NCBI GenBank assembly: GCA_035771175.1
Contig: CM069594.1
Coordinates: 44,629,534 to 44,693,533, forward strand
Length of the DNA stretch: 64,000 nucleotides
Direction of reading: 5' to 3'
Source of the DNA: Paratinospora sagittata
Taxonomy: Eukaryota > Streptophyta > Magnoliopsida > Ranunculales > Menispermaceae
Both the position numbers and the translations under genes were made by a program. This document shows, one piece after another, positions 11,017 through 23,207 of the stretch (its first letter is position 1; the number at the start of each line of letters is the position of its first letter). Below the pieces are notes generated by a model, which was given only the letters and a program-made list of their open reading frames with translations, was not told the DNA's origin and did no database searches.

Positions 11017-13245
11017 TGTAACACCCCATGCTTTTAATCAATAGATTTGGTTGCCTTATACGTACACTGAAGTACACTAAAGAGTATAATACACGTATAC
11101 ATGCTATGTGTACATGTGTCAAATGAACTTGGAAATGTCAAAAGTGAGTTCAAAATATGATTTTAAATAATTCAGCATGTGGATTGAGTGTATAGAAGAA
11201 GAATAATGGATTTAACAAAAATAAAAGACAAATTAAATTCACTGTTCATAAGCAGGTACTGTTCACAAAACAGTACAAGAGAAAAAAAATGAATTAAACG
11301 AAGTTGCAGGAAGGAGAAAACGAAAGAAAGAAGAAGAGAGAAAGGAAAGAAGAAAAAGGGAAAACGCGGGATTCGCGTCAAATTCAGACTCGCGGTAAGT
11401 GATTTTCACTTTATTTCTTCGTAAAATTGATCTCTAAGCTAGATGTAACCTTTCTTTCGGAGTAATTTTTGCTTTGGAGCCGTTTTACGGCGTTTTCAAA
11501 AATTGGAGTTTTGACCCAACGTGAATGAAAATCCGCTAGGAAGGTTGGAAAACACTTCTTAGGCTGTAGGAACCTTAAATATATGGTTAGATTGAATTTA
11601 TGTGTTCATTTGGAATTGTTATAGCCGTTGGAAGTTTGTTGGAATTTAGAGTTTACATTGGAGACCATTTGAATCAATTAAAGCCAATGAAACTCCAGTT
11701 TAAGGCTATAGAATGGTAAAATGAACTGTTGCGAGTCCATCGATGCTAATTTCATGATTTTTGGAGACCGTTTGACAATTTTAGTAAAAGTTTATATGTT
11801 TCCAATGAATAGTGACGACATGAGCAGTGACGTGAATAGTACTATGATCATATCCAGTGAATAAAATAGAATTAAAATCCAATGAAACTCCGGTTTGCGA
11901 TCATAAAATCGTAGAGAACTGACTTCCGGACGTTTCGATGTTAAGAACATGATTTGTGGATATGACATCATATGTATTTTCATGGTGACATAACCCCATC
12001 TTAGCTGCTGAATCAGCTAGGAAATTTGAGTATTAGTAATAGTGTTTTGGTGAGTTGAAATGGTGATGCTCATGATAATCTATGGTTAATTTCAGTGTTT
12101 AAATTGAGAACTTGCATTGCTCTTGAGGAAGCAATTATGATGGACGTTTATTGTTGCTCGATTTGAGAGGATATACTGGCTTAGAAACCCCGTGTAACCA
12201 CTGTGAGTATAGTTTTCTTGATTTGGTTCTTGTATGGCATTGTACACATATAAAATGTTTGATTGGATGCATTTTATATATTTATATGTAATGCATTGAG
12301 TTTTTATGGATCATGCAAACTGATTTTTAGCATTTGGAGCTTATAATAATATCATTTCGTTAGGAATTAGACCCGGATGAGGTTTTGCGAAACCTCATTG
12401 TCAATAGGCATGTCCTAACAAGGGTTGCGATCCTTGAAATGATTGTGAATTGGGTAATGAGAGGTTGTGGCTACCTTGTAACGGCCATACAAGGGTTAGA
12501 CCCGCTCTCTTGCCTTGAAGGAGGGAGATGGTAAAGTTTTTAATGAAACTGTGCACTGATTTATTGAATGCCTATAAACTATATATTGTGTGCATGTATA
12601 TTATTTTGCTGAATGTTGCATCTGGGATTTTGAAATATTTTAATTTAAACAATTTGATATGCCATGTTTCCCTAAATGCATGCGATGGTCATGTCAAGAG
12701 CTATACTCACTGAGCTTGTTGATTGCTCACTCCATTTCCTCCAATATTTCAAGTATTGAGTCGAAGGGAAAAAGGAAAATCCATAAGTGAAAATCATGTG
12801 AGCCTTCGTCTAGTATGTGTATGTATGCTTGGAGGAAATATGTTATATTTTTGTTATTTTGATATGTATAATTATCACATACTATATATATAATATCACC
12901 TAGATGGGTTATGTGGTAATATTATATAATGCTTGGGATGATGAAATGAGATTATCATAAATATTTATCAGGTGAGAATTTAATTTGTGGAATGAATGGA
13001 ATGAATGTGAGTGGAATGATTATATATATATATATATTTGATTGGATTTGATTTGTGATATATCAGGAAAAAAATGTGAAATGTCTATTTTATGGGGAGG
13101 TGCTGTCAAAATTTCTGTAAATTTTGGGAATGATTGTGAATGTCCGTTGAGGCTGACAGTGTATTATGTACTGTATATGGGTATGTATAGTGTATAGTAT
13201 ACAGTGTCGGTCATGATGTCAGCCTACGTCAGGGGCGTCGTGACA
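11017..13245 (+). mobile_element. 3' LTR of the Tekay-like gypsy element
   Basis: The 2,229-bp LTR runs from TGTAACACCCC to GGCGTCGTGACA. The position right after a polypurine tract and integrase C-terminus identifies it as the 3' LTR of the 9.7-11.0 kb remnant. On its right it cuts into a copia LTR tail at 13,246, so the gypsy copy inserted into or was joined to that LTR. There is no open frame of interest inside. Confidence 0.8.
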
Positions 13246-13537
13246 GTGTTTGTAACGGTTCGACTCACATTTGTAAGTTGAATCAAGTTAGGTTGTAACA
13301 GTTTGATCCACACCCGTAAGTTAGATCAAGTTTAGTGGAGTTTGTGAAATCTTAACCTGGGAGGTTAAGTAGCGGAGGTAGGCTTTAAGGAAGCTGAACC
13401 ACTATAAATCGTTGTCTCTTTGATTTCTTTCTTGCACTTTACATTGTTTTTATTTTTGCCATTTGTGTTGTTTATGGTTTTTTGAAAATTTGTAAAGTCC
13501 AATTCACCCCCCTCTTCGAATATAATCTGGGCCAACA
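13246..13537 (+). mobile_element. 3' tail of a copia-type LTR
   Basis: The segment matches the end of the complete LTR at 16,541-18,217: GGAGGTTAAGTAGCGGAGGTAGGC, a GCTGAACCACT motif, and the terminal CCAATTCACCCCCCTCTT followed by GGGCCAACA. The 5' part was removed at 13,246 by the gypsy LTR. It lies inside the protease region of the minus-strand gypsy element to its right. Confidence 0.8.
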
Positions 13538-15000
13538 TCTAGAACTCTAAAGTTCACAGATATTTTATAATCTCCAAGTTTCACTATACAATGCTCACAA
13601 ATCATATTAGGGTAGATCTTCTCCCCTGGTGTCGTACTCATTATCAACCGCGTACTAGTTCTAATAGGAGTAAGTTTCAATCTATCTACCACATTTCCAA
13701 AAATAAAAGAGAGTGTAGATCCAACATTAATAAGCACATATATAGGCATATCACAGATAATAATCATACCTTCACTGTTTTGGCATTTTCCCTACCGACA
13801 GGCTGAGGGACGCTAACTAAGGAAACCATTGGTGGAATCGAACATTCAAACCTTTTGTGCCCTTCCTATCCACACTGGTAACATATGTACGGTGCCTTAG
13901 GAACAATAGACTGCACCTATGAACTTGTATTAGGTGCTCTAGATTCCTGACCTTTTCCTTTTCTGCCTCTACCACGACCTCTCCAAGCTGACAGTGGTGC
14001 CCATGGCCTAGCTGCACTCTATGTCTGGACAACCAATTGTGGAGTAGACATAGGAACCGAAGAAATCATTGTTCCATCCTGTACAATCGACGCCTCACTC
14101 GGTGAACCCTTGTTAAACTTCTACCTCTTATTTCATCTCTTCCTAGACCATGTAGATTGTGGTCTACTACCAGAAGAAGTTTGTGTTTGTAGTGCCACAC
14201 TTTGAGTTACTTGCACCATAAAGATTATCCTTCTGCTTGGCCAACTCGAACTGCAAGGCTTTATTAAAAACAACTGTGTACTGATCTACCCCAATTATTG
14301 ATAAGGCCTGTTTGATGGCTAGCCTTAAGCCTGCTTGAGATTTAGGAACTCAAGCCTCTTCTTCTCCCTTTCAGTAACGAGAACATACATCTCAAAGAAC
14401 AACTCTTTGAACTTTGCCAAGGTCTTCACGTGGCCTTCAATATTGAACACCAATATCCACCATTGTCCTGCATCACTTTCCAACATTTCTGCAGACAGAA
14501 GCACCTGATACTCATCATCAAGTTTTAAGGACCTCTCATTCATTTCCATATTGAGTATCCAATCTTCTGACTTCTAGAGATTTACACCGCCCTCAAACTA
14601 CTTGGGCTTCATTCTCATGAATTTATGCATTAGCTTAGTCTGGCGCATGACCACATCATCAACTAATGTAGAAGTAGGTGATGGCTTTAGTACAACTTTA
14701 GTTGGCTTTGTTGTAACCTCTACTCTACTGCTACCCGCCCCTACTCTATTGGGGTTGGCCTCCTGAGGCACTTTTAGAGCTGGTTGTCTCATCCCAGCCT
14801 TCATATTTGCCATTCATTCCTGCATCTGAGTGTTCTGAGCCGCCAGCAATCGACCCTATGCCTGAATCAAGTCTTCTAACCTCTTAGTTCTGTGTTGATT
14901 TGTGTGCTCTATGTGCTCCATATGTGCACCCCTTGGTCTACCAATTCTCCTCATCCTAGTTGGAGACATTAAAATTGAGGCAACCATCACATATAAAGGA
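13538..15000 (-). pseudogene. Gypsy gag and protease, minus strand (broken)
   Basis: On the minus strand, gag starts near 14,970 and shows the gag core around 14,325-14,549 (AGQWWILVF, KFKELFFEMY, REKKRLEFLNLKQ). The zinc knuckle near 13,855-13,900 reads CYQCG, stop, EGHKRFEC (CX2CX4HX4C). The protease core at 13,504-13,767 reads VLINVGSTLSFI in place of the usual (L/V)(I/L)DSGATHSFI, so the catalytic Asp is Asn here. The reading frame is cut at 13,537 by a copia LTR. Stops at several points confirm decay. The same gypsy family is seen in the 49.8-60 kb element. Confidence 0.8.
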
Positions 15001-15113
15001 AGCAAAACAGATCATCTAATATCATATCTACCCATACTATATTTATACACACAGAAAATAATATAGTAAGGCTTTTCATTATCTTGAAGCTTTTAAATCC
15101 TAAGTCTTTTATA

Positions 15114-15130
15114 ACTTAGGCTCTGATACT
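15114..15130 (-). other. Primer binding site of the minus-strand gypsy element
   Basis: On the minus strand GTATCAGAGCCTAAG follows the LTR end. It closely resembles the TGGTATCAGAGCC primer site (initiator tRNA-Met) used by many plant LTR retrotransposons. Its position between LTR and gag fits. Confidence 0.75.
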
Positions 15131-16093
15131 AACACTCTCAGGACCCCCTTTTATAATTCTTGCAGGAGCATCTTGACCGGCATAAGAGTCTGACCATCCC
15201 ATTTCCCATAGGACAATTAGGCTCTTATTAAGCCTCAGCCAGACTCCGACAGAGTCTCTTCTATAATTCGAGTCACCTATCAACCTGATAAACCTTCCAA
15301 CACAAAATATATGTATATATAAATCACAAGTTATTCAACCTACATCAACTATCTCTGGCAGGGCTCTCAGCTCTCACTGATATGCTACTCATTTGCCTTT
15401 GTTGTACCTAAAGGACCTGAAAAATGTGGAAAAGAGTGAGCCAACTATGCCCAGTGAATAGAATTCAATAGTATCATCATTTATTCATCTAAACAATCCA
15501 TGTATGGATGCATGTTCAACATCATGAATAAAACAATGCAAATCAATATATAACATATTCAAGCAAGCATATAATCAATGCAATTTAAAGCCACGCCTTA
15601 TCCACTTTTATTCAAGTGAAGTGACAAGTGTTCCAAGGCTTATAGAATTCATTGCCAGTTGGAAAACACATTCTGGTTCTACTCCCAACTTGAGGTTACA
15701 TTTGAAATTTAAACTTGAATACTTCTGTTAGTGGCAGTGAATAACAAAGTCCATTTAATTGCCCAGGCGGATTATCCATGACTTTGTTGACAGTCTAGCT
15801 CGATCTCCCAGAAAGCATAGACTCAATACTAATTATGCCAACTCCAACTCAAAAACAATAAATGAAATGACTTTGATTCAACCAACATACGACATCTAAA
15901 ATCTTCCTTTAATCCATGATGAATTAGTTTACAGGGTTAAGTGGTACGATTATGTCCTTGTAGGGAGTATTCTCCACCTACACGATAATATCCAAAGATC
16001 CACTTCCCAAGGTAAATCAAACTATCAGGAATTAAAGGGTTTTACCCCATAACCACACCATGCAATTCTCAACAACATATATGAACAACCATT

Positions 16094-16099
<6 letters not shown>

Positions 16100-16132
<33 letters not shown>
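16100..16132. repeat. (TA)n microsatellite
   Basis: About 16 uninterrupted TA dinucleotides lie inside the gypsy LTR. Confidence 0.95.
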
Positions 16133-16135
<3 letters not shown>

Positions 16136-16540
16136 GATGGTACAAATGAATAATAAAATTGAAATTCTACTCACAAGCAAATGCCAAAAGATATATCCCA
16201 CACTCTAACTCGAGTCACGCCTCTCAATTAATGCACATATAATTATTTGCATATTTACATCATTTCCTAGCTTCATATTCAATTTCATGGCATTCCCTAA
16301 TTTCCATTATTTTAGTTAATTTTCCTAACCCAATTTCGGTCTCATTCTTAGGTGAGAAGTCACTGATACCTTTTGTAGAAGTCATCAAAGTCTTTTTATA
16401 ATCAAGAACAATTCATATGGGCTTTCTAGCCATATTCTCACTAGTTTGCAAGTTTATTACATCTACTAAAAACCTATATTTGGTTACTAAAAATATCAAT
16501 CCATCTTCTAAAATCATGGAATCAACACCAAAATGTTCAG

Positions 16541-18217
16541 TGTTATCTCAAGAGACCCCACGAAGAATGTTTTGATGATTGCAAACTATTCCATCTTATG
16601 AACTAACAAATATGCTAAGTGTTTTAGTTAAGCATTGAAGAAATGTCTCGAGCAAATCATTCTATTGAGAAAAAATCAAGCTAAGTTCAAATGAAAATAT
16701 GCTCAATCAAGACTCAAGACATGGAAGTGTTATGGTATTTTAGTAAGTCTAGAATGTAGAACCTTACTCATCACACTTCAATATGATCTTTAGTCAAAAT
16801 GTTTTTCTAAGTTATTTTTATTCTTCAAGATTCACTTTGATTCAAAAGAGTTTAATCCTATTTCAAATCAATTGTTTCAATTCAAAAATGCTTTTGAAAG
16901 ACTTCTTTAGAATGATAATTTGATCCAAAAGCAATCTCAATTCAATCTGATTTCGAGTCAAAAAATTTTCAGAAAAATCAGTTGAATTTCACTCAAAGTC
17001 TTTCGGGACACTCAAAGTATTCACGATGCTCATGCAGTGGCCAATCACTTGAAATTAGGTCTACACTGCAGGACTCTCCTGGTACTACAAGACGCTCAAG
17101 ATTTCTAGGAAATCTTGGAGCATGATCTGGTAAGATGCTCAAGTTCAATAGCTCACTCCCTGAAATATTTGTGTTCAAGTCACTCTCGGGTTGGCTAACT
17201 TTCACGACATTATTGATATGTTAGGACGTTCCTGTCCATTTGAGTCTTCTGGGTCTTAATTGTTTCAGGACGGTCAACTACTTCAGGACGCTATTCATAA
17301 TTGTGTCAATTACTGACACTATCTTGTCCGAAACTTTGATAAAGTTGTTTCTCTGATCATTTTCCAATCGTGTAAACTCTTACTGATCAGAAAACTTCAA
17401 CGTTCATCTTCATACCATTTTCATGAAAGAATCGAACCATATGATTCAAAATTCAAATATCTCTCACAATGGTTTAAAAATCCCAAACGATGAACCTTGG
17501 CGCAACTCTTGCCTATAAATATCCATCTTCAAGATGAAGTTAACAACCTTTTTGAAAATCTGATTTCTCACTCTTTAAATGTTAGTCGATTATAAATCTT
17601 ATATTATTTGAGCTGCGAATACTCTGATATATATATTTTATCAAAACGATTTTTCTATTTTGGATTTCTTGAGCTGAACTTTATATCATTTTGAAAATCC
17701 AAAGAAAGAAAGAGGTTTCTATCTTTACTTATTTTTCAGCTGTTTTAATTTTTATTTTTTGCTGAAACTGTGATTAAGTAAAGGTTCATAGGTTTATATT
17801 GTAAACCTCTGAAGATAGTCTCACATCTTGTATTGTTTTACAACTATTTAAGTCGTGTTTGTTATCCTTTGTGTAAGACTAACTTAGTGATAGGCTCACA
17901 CCCGTGAAGTTGAGTAGGTTAGATAGACTCACACTTGTGTAAGTTGAGTATTGTAAAGGTTGTCTTACACCTGTGAAGTTGAAACAGTTTAAAGGTTTGA
18001 TCCTCACTTGTGAAGAGGTATCCTTAGTGAAGTTTGAAAATCCTAACTGAGGAGGTTAGGTAGTAAAGGTAGGCACATAGCTGAACCACTCTAAATCTTG
18101 TGTGTTCATTTATCTTATTTGCCAAACTTTCATTTCTTATCATTGCAAATTTTATTTACCTGCTTAATCTGCAACTGTCCAATTCACCCCCCTCTTGGGC
18201 ACATATTTGGGCTAACA
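16541..18217 (+). mobile_element. Solo LTR, Ty1/copia SIRE-like, with TSD TTCAG
   Basis: The 1,677-bp unit starts TGTTATCTCAAGAG and ends CCCCCCTCTTGGGC...GGGCTAACA. It is flanked by identical 5-bp duplications TTCAG at 16,536-16,540 and 18,218-18,222. The LTR end with CCAATTCACCCCCCTCTT is typical of SIRE/Maximus-like copia LTRs. A TATA-like CCTATAAATA lies near 17,512, supporting + orientation. No internal region remains, so recombination between two LTRs or insertion of a single LTR form left a solo LTR. Confidence 0.88.
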
Positions 18218-19059
18218 TTCAGAACTGATTATTCTATCATCCTCAGTCTCAAACATGTGTTTCATCATAGTTTAACATGGTTTTGGAAGTCTCTGATGTC
18301 TAACTGCACTTCCAACAACTATAAACAAGTGTCGATTGACAAATTAACTTAAACCACATGTAAAATTCATGATAAACATTTCTAAATCGTCCAAAAACAT
18401 CATAAGAATTCATACATAGTCCATGCAATCTTGGATCTAGGGTTTCCATTTGAAACCCTAGCCCCAAAATGTCATAAAACCTAAAATGAAACTCTAACAA
18501 ACACTATTTTAGCATGATTTTGGGTAATAGAACACTACTTCTATCATTTCCAACTAATTCTCATTCAAGGGTTCCAAAACCCTAAGTTGGGAACACCCCA
18601 AAAAGTCACCTATTGTGAAATCTAAATCAAGGGAAAGTTTTCTTTCATCACCATTAGTGATTTCACAAAGAAACTTGGGGAGAAAAGACATACCTAGGGC
18701 TTTGATTTGTTGAAGAACTCCTTCCGCCCTTCTCCTTCATTCTTCTTCTTCTCCTTTCTCTCTTTTTCTCTTCTCTTTTTTTTTTTGCCTTACCAATCCC
18801 GTTAGAGAAAAAGAAATTAGATTCCATACTCCCATATACCATTTTCTAATCCAACTCCATCCTTACTAATATTCATTTAAATATGATTTTTACACTCTAA
18901 TTACACCCATTACACTATAAGCACACCAAACTTAATGAACTAATATTTTATAACATTCACCACCAAACTTTCATGATCAACCATAAATTTTTAGGTATTC
19001 AATTTTATAAAAATGAGGGTTGTTACAAATCAGCTTCATCAAACACGTCCCAACAACTT

Positions 19060-19590
19060 ACATTGACGGATGACATTAGGTTGTAATCCCTCAAATCATT
19101 GAGACTTCAAGCTCAATGTAGATGTTGCTTTGGATGAGAATTGAAAAACAGTTAGCTTGGGAATGATTGCTAGGAGTGAGAAGGGAGAGGTAATGCTAGT
19201 GGGTACAAAAATCTTAAGGTATGGACCAATGTTAACATTGTTGAGTCAACTTTAAATGGCAGAGCTAGCCTTGCCATGAAGACATGGTGCATACCCATCT
19301 TTGTTGAATCAAACTATCTTTCTGTTATTAATCTCATCCAATTTTGTTCATTATCTATATTAGAAATTGACACCATTGTCCAAGATATAAAGTCTATTAC
19401 AAATCATTCTCTTGTTAAGGGCTTTAAGCATTCCCCAAGGAAAGGAATTGAGGCAGCTCATGCTTTAGCTAATTTCAGTTTAGCTGTTGAAAACCTTGTA
19501 ATTTGGGTAGAAGAGGCCCCTTCTTGGTTCCTTCAGATTACCGGTAAGATAATTTTCATTCTTAGTTTTGAAATAAAATATTTTCGTTAA
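19060..19590 (+). pseudogene. LINE RNase H-like domain fragment
   Basis: The + strand shows NVDVALDEN, GMIARSEKGEVMLVG, then ALPWKTW, FVESNYLSVINLI and SPRKGIEAAHALANFSL, ending with VWVEEAPSW-type sequence. This is the plant RVT_3 RNase H-like domain found at the C-terminus of LINE ORF2 (pattern E(S/A)D...VI, then R..N.AAH.LA). Stops and one frameshift separate the first and second halves. The upstream RT domain is missing, so it is a truncated relic. Confidence 0.72.
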
Positions 19591-20274
19591 AAAAAGTGTG
19601 AAATAATATTCTTTTATATAAACAACAGACTCATTTTATAGTTTAATTAAGTTTTCAATAAAAAACAATGTTGATGACTTGGTTATCAGATTAATTAAAA
19701 ATTTGTGGTAGAATGTTTTATTTTATTTTATTTTAGAAATTAACTAAAATAAAATACTTGTACAAAAAAATATGTATCTTTTTGTCTTTTGATATGATTA
19801 TAGTAAGTAAAGTTATAAAAATAGGGATAAGGGTATGTTCAAGTAAAAAGTTGAAAATTAGAAGGGTAAAATAGGTAAAATTAAAATTTAAAAGCCTAAA
19901 TTGTAAGAGACATGGCCAAAAGTAAAAGTTAGTTAAATGTAAAATTACTATTTTACCCCTATCATTAATATAGCTTAATATTTTTAATAAAAATTTTAAA
20001 AGATATACTTTTCAAGGGTATTTTAGGAAGTAAAAAGCTTCACGGTGAAAAATTGAAAGTGCTCTCATTATATATAGTTAAAATTGAATACAACCTTATT
20101 TCAATGTAAAAACTAATTGTTTGCTCAAATATAAAAAACAATTGCATATTTGCGCAAATCATTTATTAATAATAAGCATTCAAGTATTTAAAACAGTCTA
20201 ATAGATTACAGTAGGATGTCCAAGCTTGGAGGTTGTTTGTTTCGAATCATTTTTCTTTTAAATGCAAGATAGTA
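19591..20274. other. AT-rich spacer, no gene recognised
   Basis: The stretch is very AT-rich with short A and T runs. There are no open frames or paired repeats that I can support. Confidence 0.5.
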
Positions 20275-22462
20275 TGTGGTGACCCAGCACCCCGGACCAC
20301 CAACCCCGCAGGCAATGGCGTGCGGAATGCCGGGCGGGACGCCCGGTGTAGGCATCTCCGACCACTCCTCAACTCCCGTGAGGTGGTTGAGACCCTACGA
20401 GCCTTATCTCAAACAATGACATAATATCAAAAGGTACTAAACAAAACTACCCATCGTATTAATCATCAAAGACGAGATAATCCATAAAAATGAACCATAA
20501 ATAAAATCATAATCCCTACAGTCCATTAAAATTGACATGCACATAAAGTTTAAAATTGTTGGTACAAATAAAAACCGTCATATGCCTACATGGTCTATCT
20601 AACAAGTCTCAACTCACCTATACTACAATGTGGTAAGTGTTATAATTACATAATCCAAAATATAATACTTCATAATTTAAAACATAGTTCAATCAAAATG
20701 TCTCTCAACTCACATCGAGGCCTTGGATTCCCTCGCAGGTAAGGCCCTCAAGATATGACTACTCCTTTGCCCTTATTCGGGACAGAAGGACCTGAAAGAG
20801 GAAAATGAGGGTGAGCCAACGGTGCCCAGTGAATAGAATTCAAATATGCTATCAATACTCATCAATAAATATCATGTATGCATGTCAATGTGTAGCATGA
20901 TTAAAAACTCATAACATATAGATATCAAGCATTTATAATAAGTTCGATGCAAGTAAAAGCTTATTAATTTGGATCCACTTTCCACATGCATTGGGTTACT
21001 AGTGCACGTCTATTTCACCGTATCGTTGACCCCAATCATGTTTATTTGGGGTTACTAGTGCACGTCTATTTCACCATACCGTTGACCCCAATCATTTCCT
21101 TTCCTAAAACCCTCCTATGACAAGGTTAAGTCCCCCTATTAGCCAGATAGATGGGCCCAACCAAAGTCATAAGGTTTTCTCAAATCAATGCATCATTCAA
21201 AACATTAGAACACACTCATGCTTTCAACACACAATATATATAAGTGATATCATGACATAAAGAGATATAATCATAAATGAAGTCTACTCACAACCAAGCC
21301 TCGCGAGAGTATTTAACCACACACGACCACCAAACCGAATCAACCCAATCAAGATCCTGAAACATTCATCAATATCCTACCATACATCAATTTCTATGCT
21401 CAATCACATAGACATTACACATCAACTCTAAAGCAGCCCACATATAGACAATAGGCCTAAATCCCATCTAATCCCATCATTCAACTCAAATCACATGACT
21501 TAGGCCTCTAATGCATAGTTCTCATTCATAAACCATTCTATTAATCAAAAATACTGATTTTCAATTCCTTAGGCATAAACATGCCCAAATTGGGTCACTT
21601 GATTACAAGTAGGCCTAACCCATGATGTGGTCACAACCACCAAATCAGTAGCATAATCAACCCTAATCATGCTTAATTAAACATAAGTTGCATCAATTCA
21701 ATGATTCTAGGCCAAAAGCATCAAAAGCCCTAAAATATGAAATTTTCCATACTTAGGCCATATTGTCGATTTACACTAGGTCACCATGTTCAGCCATGTA
21801 TATCACTGATTTTGCATCATGGGTTCATCAACAATGGCAACTAAGTCAACATAGTTGACATGCAAGCTATTTGGAAAGGTCTAAGTTCATATTCTAAATT
21901 TGGGTCTAATACAAGCAACCCTACCAATTCTTCATTTAATATTCTGTTCAGATGTATCAATCTACCAACAGAAATATGTAATCACAAAATAACCGTACAG
22001 ATTGAAGTATGTGAAGAAACAAACCTTCTGTTCAAATATCAGCCCAATCCAACGGTGGACCGAAAAGATAAGTATCTTTGATGAACAAGTCTCTAATCAG
22101 ACAATTTCTCCTTTCCTACTACAAATACTCAAACTCATATGACTATATCACACAACATACTTGACTCATAAACATCTTCACCGTTAGAATGCAGAAACAT
22201 CTGTTGTAAACTACATACCCAAATTGGATATCCATCCAACGGTAGATTGAGGAGTTCTATAAGTTTGAGAGAAACGGCGCGAGAAATCCAAACTTTCCGA
22301 CCAGCTTCTTTTGAGAGGTTAGATCTCTTAGACGAAACCTGTGATCAAGATCGCCACCATTTAGAATGCAGAAATATCGGTTCTAAACTACATACCCAAA
22401 TTTGATATCCATCCAACGGTAGATTAAGGATATCTATAAGTTTGAACGAAATGGCGCGAGAA
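20275..22462 (-). mobile_element. Second copy of the long LTR, minus strand, 5' end lost
   Basis: From 20,275 (TGTGGTGACCC, the reverse of the family end) the sequence runs collinear with the reverse complement of 54,455-56,444. It also repeats window bases 1 to about 660 at 21,736-22,460. At 22,462 the match stops and an inverted piece of the same LTR begins. A local duplication of about 180 bp containing CATCCAACGGTAGATT is visible at 22,180-22,460. Confidence 0.8.
20992..21100. repeat. Two-copy ~63-bp direct repeat in the LTR
   Basis: GTTACTAGTGCACGTCTATTTCACC followed by GTTGACCCCAATCAT occurs twice in tandem. The same two-copy arrangement is present in the sister LTR at about 55,620-55,725, so it predates the family split. 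Confidence 0.8.
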
Positions 22463-22660
22463 ATCCAAGGCCTCAATGTGAGTTGAGAGGCATTTTGATT
22501 GAACTGTGTTTTAAATTATGAAGTATTATATTTTGGATTATGTAACTATAACACTTACCACATTGTAGTATAGGTGAGTTGGGACTTGTTAGATAGATCA
22601 TGTGGGCATATGACGATTTTTATTTGTACCCACAATTTTGGACTTTATGTGGGACTTATG
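22463..22660 (+). mobile_element. Inverted fragment of the long LTR
   Basis: This fragment matches 55,990-56,180 in the + direction (GAGTTGAGAGGCATTTTGATTG, CACATTGTAGTAT, GGGCATATGAC). It sits head-to-head with the minus-strand LTR ending at 22,462. It is then cut by the palindromic element at 22,678. Confidence 0.75.
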
Positions 22661-22677
22661 TATACATGAGGCCTTTT

Positions 22678-23207
22678 TGTCACACCCTGGGTTGGGGCCA
22701 ACGCCTAGCCATAATACCACATAATATTGTCACATCTAGCCGAATTCGCAATACCCAACAGGGCCCTAGTAACGGACTAGATGATTTATCCCCACTATTC
22801 ATGAATAGTGAATGGCCTCCCCCAAGTCGAACTCGCAACCTCCCTTAAAGAGTTAGATTTCGCACTTGGAGTAACCACTGAGCCAATGGTTCAGTGGCTA
22901 CTCAGAATGCGAAATCAGACTCCTTAAGGGAGGTCTCGAGTTCGATTCTGGGGGAGTTGGTTCAGTCGTTACTTCAAGTGCGAAATTTACCTCCTTAAGG
23001 GAGGTTGTGAGTTCGACTTGGGGGGGAGGCCCTTCACTATTCATGAATAGTGGAGGTAAATGATCTAGTCTGTTACTAGGGCCCTATTGGGTATTGCGAA
23101 TTCGGCTAGATGTGACAATATTTTGTGGTACTATGGCTAGGCGTTCGCCCCGAGGGGGTGCGCCCACACCTGGGTAAGGGGCACGCTGTGCAACCCAGGG
23201 TGTGACA
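22678..23207. mobile_element. Palindromic (foldback) element with tRNA-like units
   Basis: The 530-bp element has perfect 17-bp terminal inverted repeats starting TGTCACACCCTGGGTTG. Long inverted arms share CTAGCCATA(A/G)TACCAC, CAATATT, the TCTAGCCGAATTCGCAATACCC block and ATTCATGAATAGTG. Three units with RNA polymerase III-like boxes occupy the centre: A box TGGCTCAGTGG (minus, 22,875-22,885) with B box at 22,824-22,834; A box TGGTTCAGTGG at 22,887-22,897 with B box GAGTTCGATTC at 22,938-22,948; and a third unit at 22,958-23,019. No intact tRNA cloverleaf and no clear TSD are seen. It could be a foldback transposon that captured a SINE head. Confidence 0.7.

Larger units (their letters stand above)
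15131..19027 (-). mobile_element. 5' LTR of the minus-strand gypsy element, split by a nested LTR
   Basis: On the minus strand the LTR begins at 19,027 with TGTAACAACCCTC and ends at about 15,131 next to the PBS. Removing the nested copia LTR (16,541-18,217) and one TSD copy leaves about 2.2 kb, close to the 2,229 bp of the LTR at 11,017. There are no internal genes. Confidence 0.78.

Noticed and set aside
22887..23019. Possible functional tRNA genes
   Set aside because: A and B boxes are present but no full cloverleaf, anticodon arm or terminator could be folded by eye. Better treated as tRNA-derived repeat units.
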